From: Nephrocerus scutellatus
Lineage: Eukaryota; Arthropoda; Insecta; Diptera; Pipunculidae
Length of the DNA: 64,000 bases
NCBI GenBank assembly: GCA_947095585.1
Contig: OX352761.1
Span: 27,123,777 to 27,187,776 of the forward strand
Reading direction: 5' to 3'
The notes beneath the pieces were generated by a model that saw nothing but the letters and a program-made list of their open reading frames with translations, ran no database searches and was not told the DNA's origin. The position numbers were made by a program, and so were the translations under genes. Below are positions 44,199-54,495 of the stretch, one piece after another (position 1 is the first letter of the stretch; each line of letters starts with the position of its first letter).

Positions 44199-44524
44199 CA
44201 TTTAGCGGCATCAGATAATATCATACTATAATGACTGTGTTCTGTGTGTGCTGATGAACTGATGCGCTGTAAGCAGCGCTGCTTGCTTTACAACTGTTGT
44301 TGGGTTGCAGTGCTTCGCATTTGTTTTTGATTTTCAGCATTTATAGTGAAATTCAGTGGAATTCCATTTAGCGGCATCAGTTCATATCATACTATAATGA
44401 TTGTGTTCTGTGTGTGCTGATGAACTGATGCGCTGTAAGCAGCGCTGCTTGCTTTACGACTGTTGTTGGGTTGCAGTGCTTCGCATTTGTTTTTAATTTT
44501 CAGCATTTATAGTGGAATTCAGTA
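44199..44524 (+). repeat. 165-bp tandem duplication of a palindrome-containing module
   Basis: CCATTTAGCGGCATCAG begins at 44199 and again at 44364. Both units contain ACTATAATGA, GTGTTCTGTGTGTGCTGATG and a near-perfect palindrome, GTAAGCAGCGCTGCTTGC. Single inverted relatives lie at 26440-26520 and 34320-34430. Confidence 0.8.
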
Positions 44525-44554
44525 TACTTTTAGTTATTGGTGAATTTATATGAA

Positions 44555-45225
44555 AAATTTTAATTTTTAAATTCTCTATATTAGCTTCGCGTACCCTTGT
44601 GATCAATTTTTCACTGTTTTTCTTAAGCCCGATTTTAGTCAAACTTTGCATACATGTGTATCTCCCATTACAATACTTTCTGTTAAAATTTTGGGACCTT
44701 TGAGCCTCGAGTTCGGGGGCTTCAAATCAAATATTTTACAAAGTTTACCCGATTTTCTTCAAATTGTATATGCATGTGTAACACCGATGGACAACACTTT
44801 TTATAAAAATATGGAAGTAATCGGACCCCGGGGTCACCAGTACAAATTTTATAAAAACAACTACCCGATTTTCTTTAAATTGTATACGTATGTGTATCTC
44901 CAATTGACAAAACTTTTTGTAAATATTTGGCGTGCGAGTATCTCCGATGAACAACACCTTTTGTACAAATTTTGGAGATATTGTTCCCCGGTCTCGGAAA
45001 GGCACATACAAATTTTTAAAAAATTTACCCGATTTTCTTCAAATTTTATATACATATCTATAACCTATGGACACAATATTTGTATAAATGTTTGAGTGAT
45101 CGGTATAGGAGCCTCCTAGGAAATTTTTTTAAAAAATGTACCCGATTTTCTTGAAACGTTTCACATTGTGTATCCCCCGATTAGAGAATTTACACGAAAA
45201 ATTTTAATTTTTATGGATTGTTTTA
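44555..45225 (+). repeat. DINE-like array, about five units
   Basis: The start block TTCGCGTACCCTTGTGATCA and the end block CCCGATTAGAGAATTTACAC then GAAAAATTTTAATTTTTATG enclose units with CCCGATTTTCTTCAAATTGT, GTGTAACACCGATGGACAAC and TTTATAAAAATATGGAAGTA blocks. Deep unit divergence is visible. Confidence 0.65.
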
Positions 45226-46489
45226 CGAGGGGTGCCGTAAAAGTTTATAGAAAAAGTAATAAGAAAATAAAACTTTTTCATCAAAAATTGCTTTATTGCT
45301 TTTCAAAATTTTCGCTGAATTCATGTTTTCAAGTAAATAGAAAACAATGTTGCGATGCGAGCTGACATATTATTTTTGAGAAACATAACCTCCAAAAATG
45401 TTAAACTTTTTGACTGACATAGAGATTTGCATCGGAAAACACTAGTATTACCATTTTCTAAAACCATTTACGTCACCCTATGTATCTGCTTGAAATCGGA
45501 AACAGATCGAAATATATTTTTTGCAGAAGATCAATACCGGATCATAGTTTAAGATCCAAGAAAGAAGATGATGGTGTAGAATGTAGAAACTTCAATTTCC
45601 ACGCTATACCGTACTCCAGGAGGCCTGTAACGGAGCTCGGTTGTAGATCTTTGGGCGCTGTTATTGTCAAATTTTCCATACATTTAATATTTGAGCCGTG
45701 TGCATTTCGAATTTTTTCATTTCTGAATATTTTGATTCCGTTTGTGCCACAATTGGTTTTTTAAATGAAATTATAACAATTTATGGTATAATAATACAAC
45801 TTCAATATGTCTACAAGTATATTTACGTAGGTTTGAGTTAATTCTGTAGGCTTTGTCAACAAATTCATATGAAATGTCATGAAACAAAACTGGGGTTCTC
45901 TCTCTCTACGTACACGACTATCGTGCAACTTGTTATATTCCATGAACAACTGCATTAAAGCAATTTCATTTTGTTAACCGAAACATCCAAACAAGTTCTT
46001 CTTTTCATGTGTTGTTCCTGTCTAAAGAGTAAAAAAAAGCTTACACAAAATATAAAGCCGTTTAATTTGGAGTTTCTGACACGCTATTTAATATTTTAAT
46101 GTCGAGATGCACCATTTTTCAAGTGCCTTGGGCGAAATAACCAATGCAATATGCATGTTTATGAGCAGAGTTCAAGGAATAATTTGCCTTTATCGCATTG
46201 TCTGGCATAGTTATTGAAATTTCTTCTTTTTACCGATGGATGTAGCGTAACAAAAGACGTATAATTTCTTCAGAGTCCTAATGCGCGGGAAAAAATCCTT
46301 GACACAAAACGGTGGAGTAAAAGTCATACACAGATTTGGGGCAGCAGAAAACTACGAAATTTCATAATTTAAAAAAGGTAGCTTTAGTCAAGGTCAATCA
46401 ACCAATTTTCACCAAAAAGAAAATACTAATCTGGATCTTCTCAATGTTTGTCTATCTGAATCCATACATCCACTTATCCCGTGTGCCCA
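45226..46489. other. fid intron, nothing firmly recognised
   Basis: Just after the DINE-like end, ACGAGGGGTGCCGTAAAAGT and an AATAAAACTTTTTCATC stretch look like a mariner-type end, but no partner end was found. A 94-codon open stretch at 45480-45764 has no recognisable motif. Confidence 0.3.
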
Positions 46490-46545
46490 TTGTGTATCTC
46501 CGATTAGAGAATTTACAAGAAAAATTGAATTTTCATGGGTAATTT
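46490..46545 (+). repeat. DINE-like end fragment
   Basis: GTGTATCTCCGATTAGAGAA, then TTTACAAGAAAAATTGAATT, matches the end block of the family. Confidence 0.45.
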
Positions 46546-46597
46546 TTTCAATATACATTTTAAGTTTCATTGTCATAATTTCTTCAAGGTTTAAGGT

Positions 46598-46745
46598 TGG
46601 AATTCCAGAAAAACACCAAACATAGATCCCACCTCTGGCGAATGTCGGACAAAAGTTCTATATATAACCTTCTCAATTTGCAAAAATATAGCACGTACTT
46701 ACTACACGAATGATCGCGAGAAAAGCCAGGCTCTTCTTCATCTTT
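46598..46745 (+). mobile_element. SINE-1, degenerate partial copy
   Basis: GGAATTCCAGAAAAACACCA, CCCACCTCTGGCGAATG, CACTACACGAATGATCGCGA-like and GAAAAGCCAGG follow the SINE-1 body in order, with losses. Confidence 0.45.
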
Positions 46746-46787
46746 AGTTATGTACATTGTTGTTTCGTTATCTTCTAAAAATACTAC

Positions 46788-46885
46788 ATCATCATTATAA
46801 TTGGCTCTACAACCTGGGTCCGGTTCTGGCTTTCCGCAAAAATCTCTCCACCGGTACCGATTTCAAGTTGATATTATTTGGGTTG
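46788..46885 (-). mobile_element. LINE-R 3' end fragment
   Basis: On the plus strand, CATCATCATTATAATTGGCT, CTACAACCTGGGTCCGGTTC and AATCTCTCCACCGGTACCGA are the reverse of the family's 3' end, with the tail at the left edge. Confidence 0.6.
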
Positions 46886-47028
46886 ACACGTAATTGGATT
46901 TTTGGTCCCCGCGACACTTGCAGTGGGATATTTGGACCTGTTTTGTAGCGTTTGTGTAATCCGGAAGCTCTCTTAGGTCGATATTGGCAAAGATAGTGGA
47001 TCAGAGTTCATTTCTTATTTACCTTCTT

Positions 47029-47322
47029 CTAATAGCCACGATTTTGACAGTAGCCTTCAAGGATCTTAACATCAATTCGCTCTTGATATGGCGCAGTTTT
47101 CCAAATTGCTCTGAGTTCTGACCTATTAGTAAAGGGAGAGATAATTATTTCCTTCACTGAGCTCATTGGACAGCTGACCCTATCCATAGCGTCGGTGTCC
47201 AGAGTGCAGCCATTTTTCGGTAATTCGTCCACCATCTCATAAGCCTCTATGTTGCTATGCCATGCCCGCATACGATGACTATTTCCAGGATTTGGCTTAT
47301 TGAAACTACTTCTTCTTGACAC
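47029..47322 (-). CDS. unrecognised 97-codon open frame
   Basis: This is an open frame on the minus strand with MRAWHSNIEAYEMVDELPKN and ERIDVKILEGYCQNRGY. I do not recognise it. It has no signal peptide, membrane segment or catalytic motif, and its codon use gives no strong signal. It sits just left of the DD37D mariner relic. It may be a fragment of a decayed element or chance. Confidence 0.15.
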   Translation of the reverse strand: MSRRSSFNKPNPGNSHRMRAWHSNIEAYEMVDELPKNGCTLDTDAMDRVSCPMSSVKEIIISPFTNRSELRAIWKTAPYQERIDVKILEGYCQNRGY

Positions 47323-47392
47323 TGTTTAACAAGTTTTTAATTGTTGACATTCATATTAATTGCTTTGATTGAAGATTGTCTGTCAACATATA

Positions 47393-48530
47393 CCGGGTGA
47401 CTGACCCGAAGTGTTACCAATTTCAGACTGTCATTGCTGTCAAACCAGTGATGACAGAGCGCTCAAATTTACACTAATGACAGTTCATTCCATTGTTTAC
47501 AAGCGTACAAAAGCATTTTAGTGGGAAATATTCAGAAAAAAGTTATCCGCAATGGAATTCAAGCGTAAAAGTGTGATTACTCTATTTTTGGCCGGAAAAC
47601 CACAGCCGCACATTGTTAGCCAGTTAAAACATCTGCATGTGAATAAAATGCATTGCAAAACGCCATGGTAGTGGACGAACATTTCGCTCAAACGGATACA
47701 GCACATATTGAAAGATCATCTTGGACTAAAGGCCTTGAAATTCCAAAAACGCATGGTCTCACCGATACCGAAAAAGTTAGAGTGGAAAGAGCAAAGGAGT
47801 TGTTACACTTGCACGAAAGTGGCGATTTGCCGAATCTGGTTTTCTCTGATAAGTCACCGTTTGTTATTGGGCAATATGTGACCAAGGAAAACGACCGGAT
47901 TTACTTGCCCGGCCGTTCTACTGAAAATTAGGACCAACGGATTGCCACTCGAAACTAAGCGCCGCCGATGGTGATAGTTTGGGCCGCCGTAACTGCCGAA
48001 AGCCGTTCACCGCTCGTTTTTTTCGACCGTGGCATCAAGATAAATGCGCAAATTTTTCGGGATCATGTGTTGGAGGGAGCGTTGAAGCCTTGTGCACAAA
48101 AACATTTCGGCTGGAGAGCCTGGACATTTCAACAGGACTCGGCGCCCAGTCATAAAGCTTACGCCAATCAAGATTGGCTGAGAAACAACGTTCCGCGGTT
48201 CATTTCCACTGTCCAATGGCCACCAAATTCACCGGATGCAAATCCGCTAGATTTCTCGGTTTGGGTTATTTTGAAGAGCAAGGTTGGGACAAAAAAATAC
48301 CAAAGTGTCGATCATCTCAAGCAAGCGCTTCGCCGGGAATGGGCCAAAATACCGCAGAGCCACTTTCGGGCTGCATGCAATAGCTTTGTCGACCGTTTAA
48401 AGGCCATAATCACGGCTAAGGGAGGCCAAATCGAAAACTGCTAATGCAATTCGAAAATTTAAATATTTGTGAACATTTTTTACCTTAATTCGATAAAATT
48501 CATAAAAAAATAAAACTTCTGTGGCGTGAA
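47393..48530 (+). mobile_element. mariner-family relic, DD37D type, internally deleted
   Basis: The left end CCGGGTGACTGACCCGAAGT follows a TA (47391-47392). The transposase start (47551: MEFKRKSVITLFLAGKPQPH) is joined to the first catalytic region (NLVFSDKSPFVIGQYVTKEN), with most of the DNA-binding half missing. The main catalytic part (47968-48444) is open and has FQQDSAPSHKAYANQDWL and WPPNSPDANPLDFSVW. Between the second and third catalytic Asp there are 37 residues. Stops at about 47931 and shifts make it a pseudogene. The right inverted repeat was not convincingly found, so the end is approximate. Confidence 0.75.
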
Positions 48531-49211
48531 ATATATATCTCGAACCCCATTATATCTCGAATCTCTGCTTAACTCCTGACTTTAACAGATTAAGTATATC
48601 TGATGAGAAACTTGCACCGAGTGTATTCTTTACCTTGATTCACTTCAAATTGTCTCGTTACTTACCCATGCTTCCAGTTTCCTCTAAGTAGTAAACAAAC
48701 TAAATACTTAATTTTACTAAATAACGTATAATGAAAGACAGCAAAGGCTGTATGTCTTACTACCTAAGCAAATAAAGGAAAATGAACCGTCGCTCTAAAA
48801 AAATCTAAGTCTGGTTATTCAACTATTTTTCGCCAAAACTGATATGACTAATGAACCCGAAAATTTAATATTTTTGTGCTATGGTTCCATATTCATTTCC
48901 CTGCGACTTAAACTTGGACAATTATTCGCATAGCCTAGAGAAACTTTAGAAATACCAGAGCTGTAACATTCTGCAATAATGACATTTCATTATTTGCTGG
49001 ACGCAAGCACCCAAATATATCACTAACTATTGCAACAGCAACAGTAAGTTAGGTATATTTCTCGCTCCAGAGGAAATGTCTAAAACAAACCAAAATTCGT
49101 GCAAAAATCACACCAAAACCTTCTTTGGTGATTCTTTACTTTCTGTACTTGTGTATCTTTTGAATGACTCTTAAGTAATAGAATGCTGTTGGGCTAAGAT
49201 TTCCAAAAGAG
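48531..49211. other. fid intron, nothing recognised
   Basis: AT-rich sequence with no repeat or gene that I can support. Confidence 0.4.
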
Positions 49212-49505
49212 TGGCCCCGTGGCTATATTGGTTAGTGCGTTGTACTTCTGAGTAGGACGTTCGAGATTCGAATCCCAGAAACACCAAAAGTATTTTTCAT
49301 GGCCCAATATCTCACCAATATCTGAAAAACTTTCGAGAGTAATAATTTTTTACGGAAAGCTTTTTAACTCGCCATTCGGATGCGGCAATGCAGATCCGTT
49401 TCATCAATTTTTGTGTATAAATATAACACGCACAACATGAATGGGATCGCGAGAAACTAGGCCGTAGACCGACCGCAACGGTCTGTCGCGCCAAATATTA
49501 TTCTT
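49212..49505 (+). mobile_element. SINE-1 copy, full length
   Basis: A tRNA-like head with box A (GTGGCTATATTGGTTAGTGC) and box B (GATTCGAATCCC) is followed by the SINE-1 body and GACCGCAACGGTCTGTCGCG, then CCAAATATTATTCTTATTAT. A diverged flank pair, TTTCCAAAAGAG (left) and TTTCGAAAAAGG (right), could be a decayed target duplication. Confidence 0.75.
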
Positions 49506-49766
49506 ATTATTAGGGTTTCGAAAAAGGTTTAAAAAAACATTTTTGTTCAACAAAAGCAAACGCACTTCTCATTGAAACGAAAAATACTTTAATTTTTTTA
49601 CAACATTATTGTAGAAAAGATTATTGTAGCATGTGTGTGGTTGTGTGTATATACATATATAAATATCTCGTTGATAATTAGATTATACGATACCTAAAGC
49701 CACCCTTATTGAATGTAACAGAAACAACCAACATTGTGGTTCCCACTCTGCCAACAATGCTCACCA

Positions 49767-49839
49767 GCCCGGGTAGCTCAGTCGGTAGAGCATTGGACTT
49801 TTAATCCAAGGGTCCAGGGTTCAAGTCCCTGCTCGGGCG
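49767..49839 (+). tRNA. tRNA-Lys(TTT): tRNA-Lys (anticodon TTT)
   Basis: This is a complete 73-base cloverleaf. The acceptor arms GCCCGGG and CTCGGGC pair, with one G-T. The D arm lies in TAGCTCAGTCGGTAGAGC. The anticodon arm TTGGA/TCCAA encloses the loop CTTTTAA, so the anticodon is TTT. The T arm GGTTCAAGTCC is intact, and the discriminator is G. There is no intron and no encoded CCA, as expected in a eukaryote. A T run at 49845-49850 supplies a pol III terminator. It closely resembles the fly tRNA-Lys(UUU). It is cleanly different from the tRNA-like SINE heads, so it should be a working gene, transcribed from inside the methyltransferase intron. Confidence 0.95.
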
Positions 49840-49844
49840 ATTTC

Positions 49845-49850
49845 TTTTTT
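49845..49850 (+). terminator. RNA polymerase III terminator of tRNA-Lys
   Basis: A run of six T residues starts six bases after the tRNA 3' end. Confidence 0.8.
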
Positions 49851-50511
49851 AAATTTTATTGTTAATTTGTTAATATTTAGAATAATAATTAAATATATCT
49901 ATAAATAGTGAGCAAATAAAGTGAATTAAAGAAAGTTTCAACAATGTACGCACTATTCAATTTTAATTTCCTAAAGGATGTTACGTACAAATCCGTTTTT
50001 CGACATTCAATTCAATTACTTACAGCCGTATTAATAAAAAATCACTATCCGCTCGTTAACACACGTGTTAGCTATCACACGAATAGAGAACTTGTCCATT
50101 TGATAACTTTTTTTATTAATAAACATATAATTTGTATATGTCAGCTATCCGCTCATTAACAATTAAAGCACGGCAACACTTCACCGAATTGTACAAATAT
50201 TCGAGTAACGCTCTCATAATTCAGCAGCTGACACTGAAATTAGCTCAATATTTTTGTTATATTTTAATATTCATACTGATTGTTGTCATGACAACTAACT
50301 TCATATGAAATGTATGTTAAAAACTTATCCGCTCCTTATACACAAAATTCGGTGAGTTAAGCTATCCGCTCGTTTATTAATGAAAATTACCAGTTAACAT
50401 ATGTTTTAGTGCTAACACACTGCTATTTAATGTTTATTAATAAGGGGGTAAGTGTATATTTTGCATAAATTGTAGCATAATTTCTGGGTTTCGTTTTTAT
50501 GAATTTGGGAA
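49851..50511. other. fid intron with a repeated TATCCGCTC motif
   Basis: A TATCCGCTC motif, usually followed by TTAA or TTTA, occurs four times on the plus strand (about 50045, 50145, 50325, 50362). Beside the first copy is a near-palindrome, GTTAACACACGTGTTAGC. No gene is seen, and the repeat type is unknown. Confidence 0.45.
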
Positions 50512-50612
50512 CAGTGGCTGATGGAATATTGTGATCAATTTTAGCCAACTTCCTAAAGCCCGATTTTCTCCAAACTTTGCACTTTGTGTGTAAATTCGAT
50601 GACAACCTAATT
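50512..50612 (+). repeat. DINE-like fragment
   Basis: GTGATCAATTTTAGCCAACT, TAAAGCCCGATTTTCTCCAA and TCGATGACAACC follow the first internal unit of the family. Confidence 0.55.
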
Positions 50613-50933
50613 TTACGAGTGGACATATGAAAAATGTGGTGAAAATGGACACATAAAAAAGTGTTACCTCGTAAAATTAGGTTCTTCTGGGCAATTCCGT
50701 TTGAACCAGATGCAAAGAAGTTGAAATAGACAGACGATTATGCACTGGACTGAAGTGGTAAGAGTGTATCCATTCCATGTTGTTTCACTGTTGCTGCAGG
50801 AACAATGAGACGGCGTGCAACTCTTCTTATGCGTAGTAGTAGCAAAACAACCCGTACTATATCGTTCTTGTTGACCGAATGTACAAATATTGTGCCGTGG
50901 ATCTGTAGGAAATTGAATTCACTTTAATATAAC

Positions 50934-51412
50934 ACTAGCTGTTCCCGGGCGCTTTGTTACCCGCACACATGAACCCCCGGGGTGACGGGAGTACTATAGC
51001 CTATAACCTTCCTCACCTGCCAATAATTTACATTGACATTTTTTTAAAAATACGTTTGTTAATCTCATGTTAAAATTTTACCTTTCTCCCCCTCCATATA
51101 TACCTATAACTTTCCCCTACGTACCAATAATATATCTTAAAAATTTCATAAAATTCAGTTTAAAAATGTGACTGATATTAACATTTTACATTCCCTGTGT
51201 GTAAAATAAAATAACTACTAATCAATAAATGCAGTTTTCATGACTTATGTGTATAAATATGTGTATAAAAATTGATAATATGCCTTTCAAATGCCTATTA
51301 TGGTAGAAAACCCATATACAAAGTTAGAACGCGATCGGTTGAAGGGTTTGGCGGTCCATCCCGGACATACATACATACATACAAGGTTTCACTTTTATAT
51401 ATATAGATTTGT
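50934..51412 (+). mobile_element. nonautonomous Helitron-like repeat (tentative)
   Basis: It begins ACTAGCTGTTCCCGGGCGCT then TTGTTACCCGCAC, and ends with a CATA microsatellite and TTTCACTTTTATATATATAG. Related left-end pieces occur at 63088-63310 and, shortened and inverted, at 20938, 21315 and 42868. This pair of ends is widespread in insect genomes as a nonautonomous family. The class is my inference, and no terminal hairpin was proved. Confidence 0.45.
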
Positions 51413-51874
51413 CAAAAAAAATGTGTCCGAGAGCATTTCTCGAAAGAATCGTGTTTGTAAATACATTTTGATTTTTTGTGAGATGGATTTGTAGACATTA
51501 AATAGGCTTTAATACGCATTTGTCAAAAGAAAATTATCCAAGACGATTTATCGAGATAATCGCGTCTTAAAATAATTTAAAAAAAATATTTTTTGAATTG
51601 GACGACATTTATATCGATAATGGTTTTAAGAGTTTAAAAAAATATACATTGTTATACCTTAAACATTTAATTAAAATTACCAACAGTGGCCGTGTAGCTA
51701 GAAGCATTGAAGAGTTACAGGGTGTGAAGTGATGTAAGGTCAAAAGTACATCTCCTAAAACGCTACGTACACCGCAGGTGGTGAAAATAGACCTCCCCCA
51801 CCATATGATATTCCTACGAAATTAACCAAAGTATCGCCCATTTAAGTACTTTCCATCTTAACGAATACACCCTG
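51413..51874 (-). mobile_element. second copy of the 604-bp MITE, diverged
   Basis: The right end AACGAATACACCCTG followed by TATATA matches the left end of the MITE at 3552 in reverse. ACCAACAGTGGCCGTGTAGC, GAAGTGATGTAAGGTCAAAA and ATTAAATAGGCTTTAATAC match its interior. The other terminal repeat is missing or eroded. Confidence 0.6.
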
Positions 51875-51917
51875 TATATATTATAATGACGTACCGTAAG
51901 CGCACGATGATTCCTTA

Positions 51918-52010
51918 TTTGGACTGAATTTCCGGATTCTGTGTTTCCGCACCTGTATGATTTGCAGGCATTTAAGGCGCATGTGCACAGACATCACTGT
52001 AGGTTGTGTT
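51918..52010 (+). mobile_element. LINE-J C-terminal fragment
   Basis: TTCCGGATTCTGTGTTTCCG, then GATTTGCAGGCATTTAAGGC, matches the LPDSVFPHLYDLQSFKTH region of the copy at 34972. Confidence 0.55.
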
Positions 52011-52059
52011 TTCCGACAGTGTTATGTCCTCCTTTCAAAGTTTGGCATTCACTCACACA

Positions 52060-52390
52060 TACAATTTGTGTCATATTTGACCATTGCTGGAAAGTTTTGT
52101 CGAGCAACTTGTAGAAACAGTCTTTGGTGTTGTCGGTTATTTCCTCTGTAGGGGCATTAGTTCATATAATGTTTATGTTTGCAAATTTGCAGGTGGGTGC
52201 AATGCGTTCGCCACATATCGAAATTCTGACTTCATGCCTAAGATTGCCGCTTACAATGAATCCGCAAGTGATTAAAAGCTGTTTCTGTGCTCTAAGCTAA
52301 CACCGTAGTAGATATCACATGTTTTCTTCCGTTTATTTTTTGCTCTGTAGCTTCCATCCCATGTCCTGAATTTGTATTTAAGTTGTAGGA
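52060..52390 (-). mobile_element. LINE endonuclease fragment, RTE-type, degenerate
   Basis: On the plus strand, TCCTCTGTAGGGGCATTAGT and CATATAATGTTTATGTTTGC correspond to the reverse of the INVHAPTEE strand of RTE-type endonucleases. The flanks to about 52390 (GTCCTGAATTTG) follow the 5' part of LINE-R loosely. Divergence suggests a separate lineage. Confidence 0.4.
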
Positions 52391-52574
52391 AACATTCTGC
52401 TCATTTGTTTATATGTGCCTGTGTGAATTTGACACAAATGTCATTTGTAAACAGCTAACATAAAACATAATAAAAAAACAAATTTTCATTCCAAATCGCA
52501 AAAAATTACATTAACTTCAGTACTGCGTTTTTGGTGTTAATAAAAAGAGGTATAAGTATTTCAAAAAAGTGCTA

Positions 52575-52890
52575 CGTATCAAAAAAACAACCCATTAAAC
52601 TTAAACATCGGGGTACACATAATTTACAAGGTTTGAAAAAAATCGGGTTACTTTAAAAAATATATATATATATAGGGGTCCGATCAATTCCAAATGTTTA
52701 CAGAAAGTCTTGTCATAGAAGTCATGCGTATTTGAAGAAAATCGGAAAATCGAAAGTTTTGTTACCGGAAATCTACATGTGTGCAAATGTTTTACAAAAA
52801 TCAGCCTTTGGAGGTTATAAATTGAGCACAAGATTCCACGACAAACAGAACCACGGGCACGCAAAGTTAATATAGAGAATATAAAAATTG
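52575..52890 (-). repeat. DINE-like repeat, short
   Basis: AACAACCCATTAAACTTAAA starts the copy. Units with AAGAAAATCGGAAAATCG follow, and it ends GGGCACGCAAAGTTAATATA then GAGAATATAAAA. Confidence 0.6.
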
Positions 52891-53589
52891 TTACGCGTAC
52901 CAGTTTTTTATGTGAATCGAACAATTCGACAGCATTGGTGCCCCCATTAGTTTAGTAGCCATGAGAGTAGAGTGTCAATGGAATCGAAAATCTATATAAT
53001 TTAAGTTAAAGAGAAGACAAAAGCAAACGGCATTCAAAAGTCCATTATTATTTTGCTATCAACTTGATGGTGTGATTGGGGGGGGGGATTCATGAAATTA
53101 AACAACATATTTTAAAACAATTACATATTCAAAAAATACATCAAACACAATAACTATATCAATACCAGGTAGAATCATTCACAATGTGCACGCCACATAG
53201 GACAAAATTGGAAAAGGAAATTAAACGACATTGCACGAACGTGAGAGATACTCGAAACTGGGTTTTAATTAAAAACTGAATATATGTATGTGCATACATA
53301 AATTTTTGGTATTTGTGCATCTCGCATTCAAATTATTTATTTGCATTTCGCACTTCGCGATAGCTGCGTTCAACAAAATGTTCTTAACCGAATACTCGTA
53401 CACATAACTAATTCGCGGACTACAAGGTGAATGGGAAAAGCTGCATGGGAAAACAGTAGATCAGGATAAATTAATATGAAAGGAGAGCACTTTTGCATAC
53501 ACAGTGTAGTTTAAAGATATCAAAACCTGTTCATACACACACGCGCGTTTGACGGACGAGATTCTTATCCCAGGCGGCTTTCTTTCGCC
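52891..53589. other. fid intron, nothing recognised
   Basis: There is a G run at 53079-53087 and AT-rich sequence. No gene or repeat is supported. Confidence 0.35.
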
Positions 53590-53880
53590 GGGTAACTTTA
53601 AATTCTCTATATTAACTTCGCGTGCCCGTGTGCTGGCTGGCTGGCGGACTAAATATTGTGATCAATTTTTAACCCACTTCCTAAAGCTTGATGTTTTAAA
53701 ACTTTGAACACATGTGTATCTCCGATGACAACACTTTCTATTAAAATTTGGGCCCCCTCGGGCCTCAGGGTCGGGGCCTCTCATACGAATATTTTACAAA
53801 ATTTACCCGATTTTGTAGGCATGTCGCATGTGTATCTCCAATGGACAACACTTTTTGGGAAAAGGCACCCGTACAAATTG
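53590..53880 (+). repeat. DINE-like repeat
   Basis: Start block TTAACTTCGCGTGCCCGTGT then GCTGGCTGGCTGGC. Unit blocks are GTGTATCTCCGATGACAACA and GGGCCCCCTCGGGCCTCAGG, then a second unit with ATGTGTATCTCCAATGGACA. Confidence 0.65.
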
Positions 53881-53892
53881 TATAAAAAAAAG

Positions 53893-53973
53893 TACTGGGT
53901 GTACTCAGTATTATGATGTACTGGGTGTAGTGGGTGTACTGAGTATACTGCGTACACCCAGTACAACCACACT
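53893..53973. repeat. imperfect hairpin built from GTACTGGGTGTAC motifs
   Basis: GTACTGGGTGTACTCAGTA on the left pairs with TACTGAGTA and GTACACCCAGTAC on the right, with a few unpaired bases in the right arm. A third copy, GTACTGGGTGTAGTGGGTG, is in the loop. Confidence 0.6.
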
Positions 53974-54004
53974 TATACAAATTTTATTAAAAAAAAGTAC
54001 CCGA

Positions 54005-54229
54005 TTGCTCTGTTCACAGCATTCTTACGTTCAGTCTCTAAGCTTACATTCATCATCCAACCAGTCGTTATAAGACTTCTACCTTAATTGAAGACAGCCG
54101 TTCTAATTACAGTATTTTTAAGGCGTGTCCATTTCTCTTTTCCGCCCCGATTTTACGACTACTGCCTAAGATTTAGTTAACAGTATTTTTAATTTTTATT
54201 GCTTGCTATCATCTCTATTACGCGTTGTC
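54005..54229 (-). mobile_element. LINE-R fragments inside a DINE-like repeat
   Basis: CATTCTTACGTTCAGTCTCT, ATTTTTAAGGCGTGTCCATT and TTGCTTGCTATCATCTCTAT match separate parts of the LINE-R endonuclease region in reverse. Confidence 0.5.
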
Positions 54230-54495
54230 TATTGTCATTTTGTAAAAATTCGGTAGTGATCAGGCCCCAGGGTCAAGGGGTTGCCATACAAATTTTTTAA
54301 AAAATTTACAGGATTTTCTTCAAATTGTATACGCATGTGTAACTCTTTTTGTAAAAATTTGGAAGTCATGGGGCCCCAGGGCCAAGGGGTTTTCATATAA
54401 TATTTTTTAAAAACTAACCCAATTTTATTCAAACTTTGCACCCATGTGTATCTCCGATTAGGTAACTAACAAGACAAATTTTAATTTTAATGAGT
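54230..54495 (+). repeat. DINE-like repeat, two units
   Basis: GGCCCCAGGGTCAAGGGGTT, GATTTTCTTCAAATTGTATA and GTGTATCTCCGATTAGGTAA, then the end block AATTTTAATTTTAATGAGTT. Confidence 0.6.

Noticed and set aside
44646..45095. 149-codon open frame
   Set aside because: It lies wholly in DINE-like tandem units, and similar short frames occur in each copy of the repeat.
45226..45480. Possible mariner end, ACGAGGGGTGCCGTAAAAGT
   Set aside because: No partner inverted repeat and no transposase frame were found nearby.
45480..45764. 94-codon open frame
   Set aside because: No recognisable domain, and the length is within what chance gives in this window.
48480..48545. Right terminal inverted repeat of the DD37D mariner
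   Set aside because: Only a loose match (ACTTC plus scattered bases) to the left end is visible, not enough to claim the end.
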